This document shows, one piece after another, positions 6,984 to 8,994 of a DNA stretch of 8,994 nucleotides. The position numbers and the translations under genes are program-made. This DNA is from an uncultured Lachnoanaerobaculum sp. (GTDB taxonomy: Bacteria > Bacillota > Clostridia > Lachnospirales > Lachnospiraceae), in contig CAKAQP010000095.1 of NCBI GenBank assembly GCA_916720285.1, forward strand, positions 1 to 8,994, in the 5' to 3' direction. The number at the start of each line of letters is the position of its first letter. Within the stretch, counting starts at the first letter, position 1. The notes under the pieces are model-generated. The model did no database searches and was not told the origin of the DNA. It was given only the letters and a program-made list of their open reading frames with translations.

Positions 6984-7012
6984 ATTCTAAAACTTTTTAT
7001 ACAAAATGTCAA
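6984..7012 (-). promoter_or_regulatory. Sigma-A promoter of the FMN riboswitch-ribU unit
   Basis: Minus-strand TTGACA (7007-7012, perfect -35), 17-base spacer, TAGAAT (6984-6989, five of six matches). The expected start is near 6977, about 15 bases before aptamer helix P1. The -35 box begins only five bases after the stop codon of the DUF4317 gene. Two strong boxes at ideal spacing just before an aptamer make this a confident call. Confidence 0.88.
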
Positions 7013-7017
7013 TAGTA

Positions 7018-8130
7018 TTATATACTCTTTACAGGCATTCCGTTAACTTCCACATCATCTTCTATAGGCACAAGGATATATTTCCTTCCGTCTATAATTC
7101 TTGTTTCAAGCTTTTCAATAGAATCCGTGTCGGTTTTTACAGTAATACCCGGTGTTTTAACTTCAAATTTCTTTGTATCTATTACATTATCCGCAAGTAC
7201 TTCTATATCGGCATCTTCACTTTTCTCATATGATTCCACAGCTTCATCGGATACACCGCTCTTTGAAATAAGCTTTACCATATCATTTTTTGTAAGTACT
7301 AAAGGCTCGGGGTTATAAGAGTTTTCTGCAATCAAATCAAGCATATTTGAGCTTAAAGATGACATAACAGGCATTGTAAGCTCATCTCTTAAAATATCAT
7401 AAAGTACGGCTTCAAAAGTTTCTTTTTGCATAACAGATGACATAGGAGGCTCAACACCTATTATTTCGTTTATAAAGCTCTCATTAAGTGCATCATTTTT
7501 CTTGCTGAAGTATAATGCCGCATGTATATCTGTAGTTCTGTCTGTAAATGCAGGGAATAAAAAACCGTGCATAGGCATACCTACTATCCAATCTCTTACT
7601 CTGTTTGCAATTACACCTTCATTTGCAAAATAACTGAGCGCCGGCTTTGAAAGGCTTACCGGGCAAATACTGCAAAGCAGCGCATGATAAACTTCAGTTG
7701 AAGCATCATCCATTGCAATCTTATCGCTCGCCTTACCCGGAATATCATACATGATATCTATAAGTACTATATAATAATTTTCTGCATGCTCATAGGATTC
7801 TATTACTTTTCTGAAAAACTCATCTAAGAGCAGTTCATCATCAAGTCTGCTCTCCCTTAGCTTCATTAAAAATGCATGTGGGCTGTCTTCACCTTCATCA
7901 GTCAAAGAAAAGTCCAAGGTAAGTAATGACTTTCCAATTGCCCCGGATAAGGTCTTTCTGAATATTTCCTCATATTTGAAAGCATCCTCCTCGGGTAATG
8001 AATAGAAAGCATCCTTATTCATAAATTTTATATTCTTTTCAGCATCAACATAGCAACCTGCATACTTTGTGATAACATTAGTATCCTTGTTAAACTGCTT
8101 TTTGATTTCGTTTATTTCTTCTCTAATCAT
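7018..8130 (-). CDS. DUF4317 family protein, function unknown
   Basis: Protein of 370 aa that I recognise as DUF4317, a family common in Lachnospiraceae and relatives with no known role. Family-like segments: an N-terminal EINEIKKQFNKD (5-16) and TKYAGCYVDAEKN (21-33), LPEEDAFKYEEIFRKTLSG (45-63), a central CSICPVSLSKPALSY (153-167), RDWIVGMPMHGFLFPAF (179-195) with DRTTDIHAALYFSK (197-210), and a C-terminal ETRIIDGRKYILVPIED (342-358). No signal peptide, membrane segment or catalytic motif I can name is visible; it should be cytoplasmic. Its ATG (8128-8130) overlaps the trmD stop by eight bases, with GGAA about 13 bases upstream, so it is likely translated from the rimM-trmD message. No terminator follows before the ribU promoter. 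Family call by recall of conserved segments, not by search. Confidence 0.83.
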   Translation of the reverse strand: MIREEINEIKKQFNKDTNVITKYAGCYVDAEKNIKFMNKDAFYSLPEEDAFKYEEIFRKTLSGAIGKSLLTLDFSLTDEGEDSPHAFLMKLRESRLDDELLLDEFFRKVIESYEHAENYYIVLIDIMYDIPGKASDKIAMDDASTEVYHALLCSICPVSLSKPALSYFANEGVIANRVRDWIVGMPMHGFLFPAFTDRTTDIHAALYFSKKNDALNESFINEIIGVEPPMSSVMQKETFEAVLYDILRDELTMPVMSSLSSNMLDLIAENSYNPEPLVLTKNDMVKLISKSGVSDEAVESYEKSEDADIEVLADNVIDTKKFEVKTPGITVKTDTDSIEKLETRIIDGRKYILVPIEDDVEVNGMPVKSI

Positions 8131-8872
8131 CTATTTCACTACTTTCCTGCTTCAATTGATCCAGATAAATTAAATCTTTTTTTGAAAGATTTGCATTATC
8201 AAGCAGATCCGGTCTGTTAAGATAAGTTCTCTTTATAGACTCTTTTCTTCGCCATTCTTCTATATTTTTATGATGACCTGAAAGAAGCATATCAGGCACC
8301 CTAAGTCCTTCATATTCTACAGGTCTTGTATACTGAGGATATTCAAGCAAATTATCTTCAAAAGATTCAAAATCGGCACTTTCATTATTGGTAAGTACAC
8401 CGTCCACCATCCTTGCAATTGCATCCATCATTACAAGCGCAGGAAGCTCACCACCTGTAAGTACGTAGTCTCCTATCGAGTAGCACTGCGCATTTGTAAG
8501 TTCCAGCGCTCTCTCATCCACGCCTTCATAATGCCCACAAAGAAAAACTATTTCATCAAGTTTTGCAAGTTCTTTGGCATCATTTTGATCAAATACCTTG
8601 CCCTGTGGTGAAAGATATATAAGCTTTGCTCTTTTATCCAGTCTGTCACAGATACTCTCATATGCTTTATGAATAGGCTCTGCCTGCATTACCATACCTG
8701 CACCGCCGCCATATGGATAGTCATCCACTCTTCTATGTTTATCAAGTGTATAATCACGTATATTTATAGCTTCCATTGATATCAAATCATTTTTTATAGC
8801 TCTACCCACTATACTTGTGTTCATACACATTTCTATCATTTCAGGAAATAATGTTAAACAAAAAAAATTCAT
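8123..8872 (-). CDS. trmD: tRNA (guanine-N1)-methyltransferase TrmD
   Basis: SAM-dependent SPOUT methyltransferase that makes m1G37 next to the anticodon and so prevents +1 frameshifting. Length (249 aa) is normal. Conserved parts: VDDYPYGGGAGMVMQAEPI (49-67); the trefoil-knot SAM site with LSPQG (87-91), LCGHYEGVDER (111-121) and YSIGDYVLTGGELPA (131-145); R154; and LLEYPQYTRP (175-184) with LLSGHHKNIEEWR (196-208) in the C-terminal tRNA-binding domain. At the position aligned by eye with the catalytic Asp169 of H. influenzae TrmD there is Glu (E169, in ADFESFEDN). The ATG at 8870-8872 lies two bases after the rimM stop, so translation is probably coupled; the end overlaps the next gene by eight bases. 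rplS, the usual neighbour, does not follow. Confidence 0.97.
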   Translation of the reverse strand: MNFFCLTLFPEMIEMCMNTSIVGRAIKNDLISMEAINIRDYTLDKHRRVDDYPYGGGAGMVMQAEPIHKAYESICDRLDKRAKLIYLSPQGKVFDQNDAKELAKLDEIVFLCGHYEGVDERALELTNAQCYSIGDYVLTGGELPALVMMDAIARMVDGVLTNNESADFESFEDNLLEYPQYTRPVEYEGLRVPDMLLSGHHKNIEEWRRKESIKRTYLNRPDLLDNANLSKKDLIYLDQLKQESSEIDD

Positions 8873-8874
8873 AT

Positions 8875-8994
8875 CTATAAATCCAAAAGTCCGTCCAAAA
8901 CATGGACTTTAATTTTTTCTTCTTCAAGATCAACATCCAGTATACATTGGCTGATATATGGGAATAATACTTTCTTTTCTCCCATATCCACTTC
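8875..8994 (-). CDS. rimM: Ribosome maturation factor RimM, C-terminal end
   Basis: The last 39 codons of a gene entering from beyond the window edge, stop TAG at 8875-8877. The translation contains LFPYISQCILDVDLEEEKIK (10-29) and ends VHVLDGLLDL. This is the end of the PRC-barrel domain of RimM, which helps mature the 3' domain of the 30S subunit by binding ribosomal protein S19. The position two bases before trmD agrees with the common rimM-trmD order. The N-terminal domain is off-window. Confidence 0.9.
   Translation of the reverse strand, partial: EVDMGEKKVLFPYISQCILDVDLEEEKIKVHVLDGLLDL

Noticed and set aside
1..8994. CRISPR array, mobile element, tRNA or rRNA gene, toxin-antitoxin or defence system
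   Set aside because: I saw no regularly spaced repeats, transposase or integrase motifs, cloverleaf-like sequence or small paired genes. Coding is nearly continuous with core genes, and the only gaps over 50 bases (5877-6014 and 6759-7017) are explained by promoters, leaders, the riboswitch and terminators.

Overview
This AT-rich window most likely comes from a low-GC Gram-positive of the class Clostridia, probably a Lachnospiraceae member. The reasons are the DUF4317-type protein, the gene order rel / MBL hydrolase / hemZ / hisS / aspS, an FMN riboswitch ahead of a RibU-type transporter, and strong Shine-Dalgarno sites. I do not name a genus. Every gene I can support is on the minus strand, so the region is described from high coordinates to low, the direction of transcription.

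Translation-maturation block (8994 to 7018): the last 39 codons of rimM (16S rRNA/30S maturation), then complete trmD (tRNA m1G37 methyltransferase), then a DUF4317 protein of unknown function whose start overlaps the trmD stop by 8 bases. No terminator follows the DUF4317 gene.

Riboflavin uptake unit (7012 to 5984): a near-consensus sigma-A promoter (TTGACA, 17 bp, TAGAAT), a complete FMN aptamer, an intrinsic terminator in the leader, a Shine-Dalgarno site, ribU (S component of an ECF riboflavin transporter), and a strong terminator just after the gene. FMN made from imported riboflavin would shut the unit down. The leader also holds two mutually exclusive long-range helices that could add control at translation.

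Stringent-response/tRNA-charging operon (5972 to 1): a promoter with a TATAAT -10 box, then rel (bifunctional (p)ppGpp synthetase/hydrolase), a small metallo-beta-lactamase-fold hydrolase, hemZ (radical SAM, HemN-like), hisS and the 5' part of aspS. The first four genes overlap by 1, 4 and 14 bases and aspS starts 13 bases after hisS, so this is a tight, translationally coupled operon. There is no room for a T-box ahead of hisS or aspS. The enzyme that answers uncharged tRNA is thus co-transcribed with two enzymes that charge tRNA.

No mobile element, CRISPR array, tRNA, rRNA or foreign-looking island is visible. This is mostly conserved core genome. The points worth a second look are the ribU leader architecture, the DUF4317 gene next to trmD, a divergent HisRS with a short C-terminal domain, and a Glu where TrmD usually has its catalytic Asp. 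I found no convincing undescribed multi-gene system.
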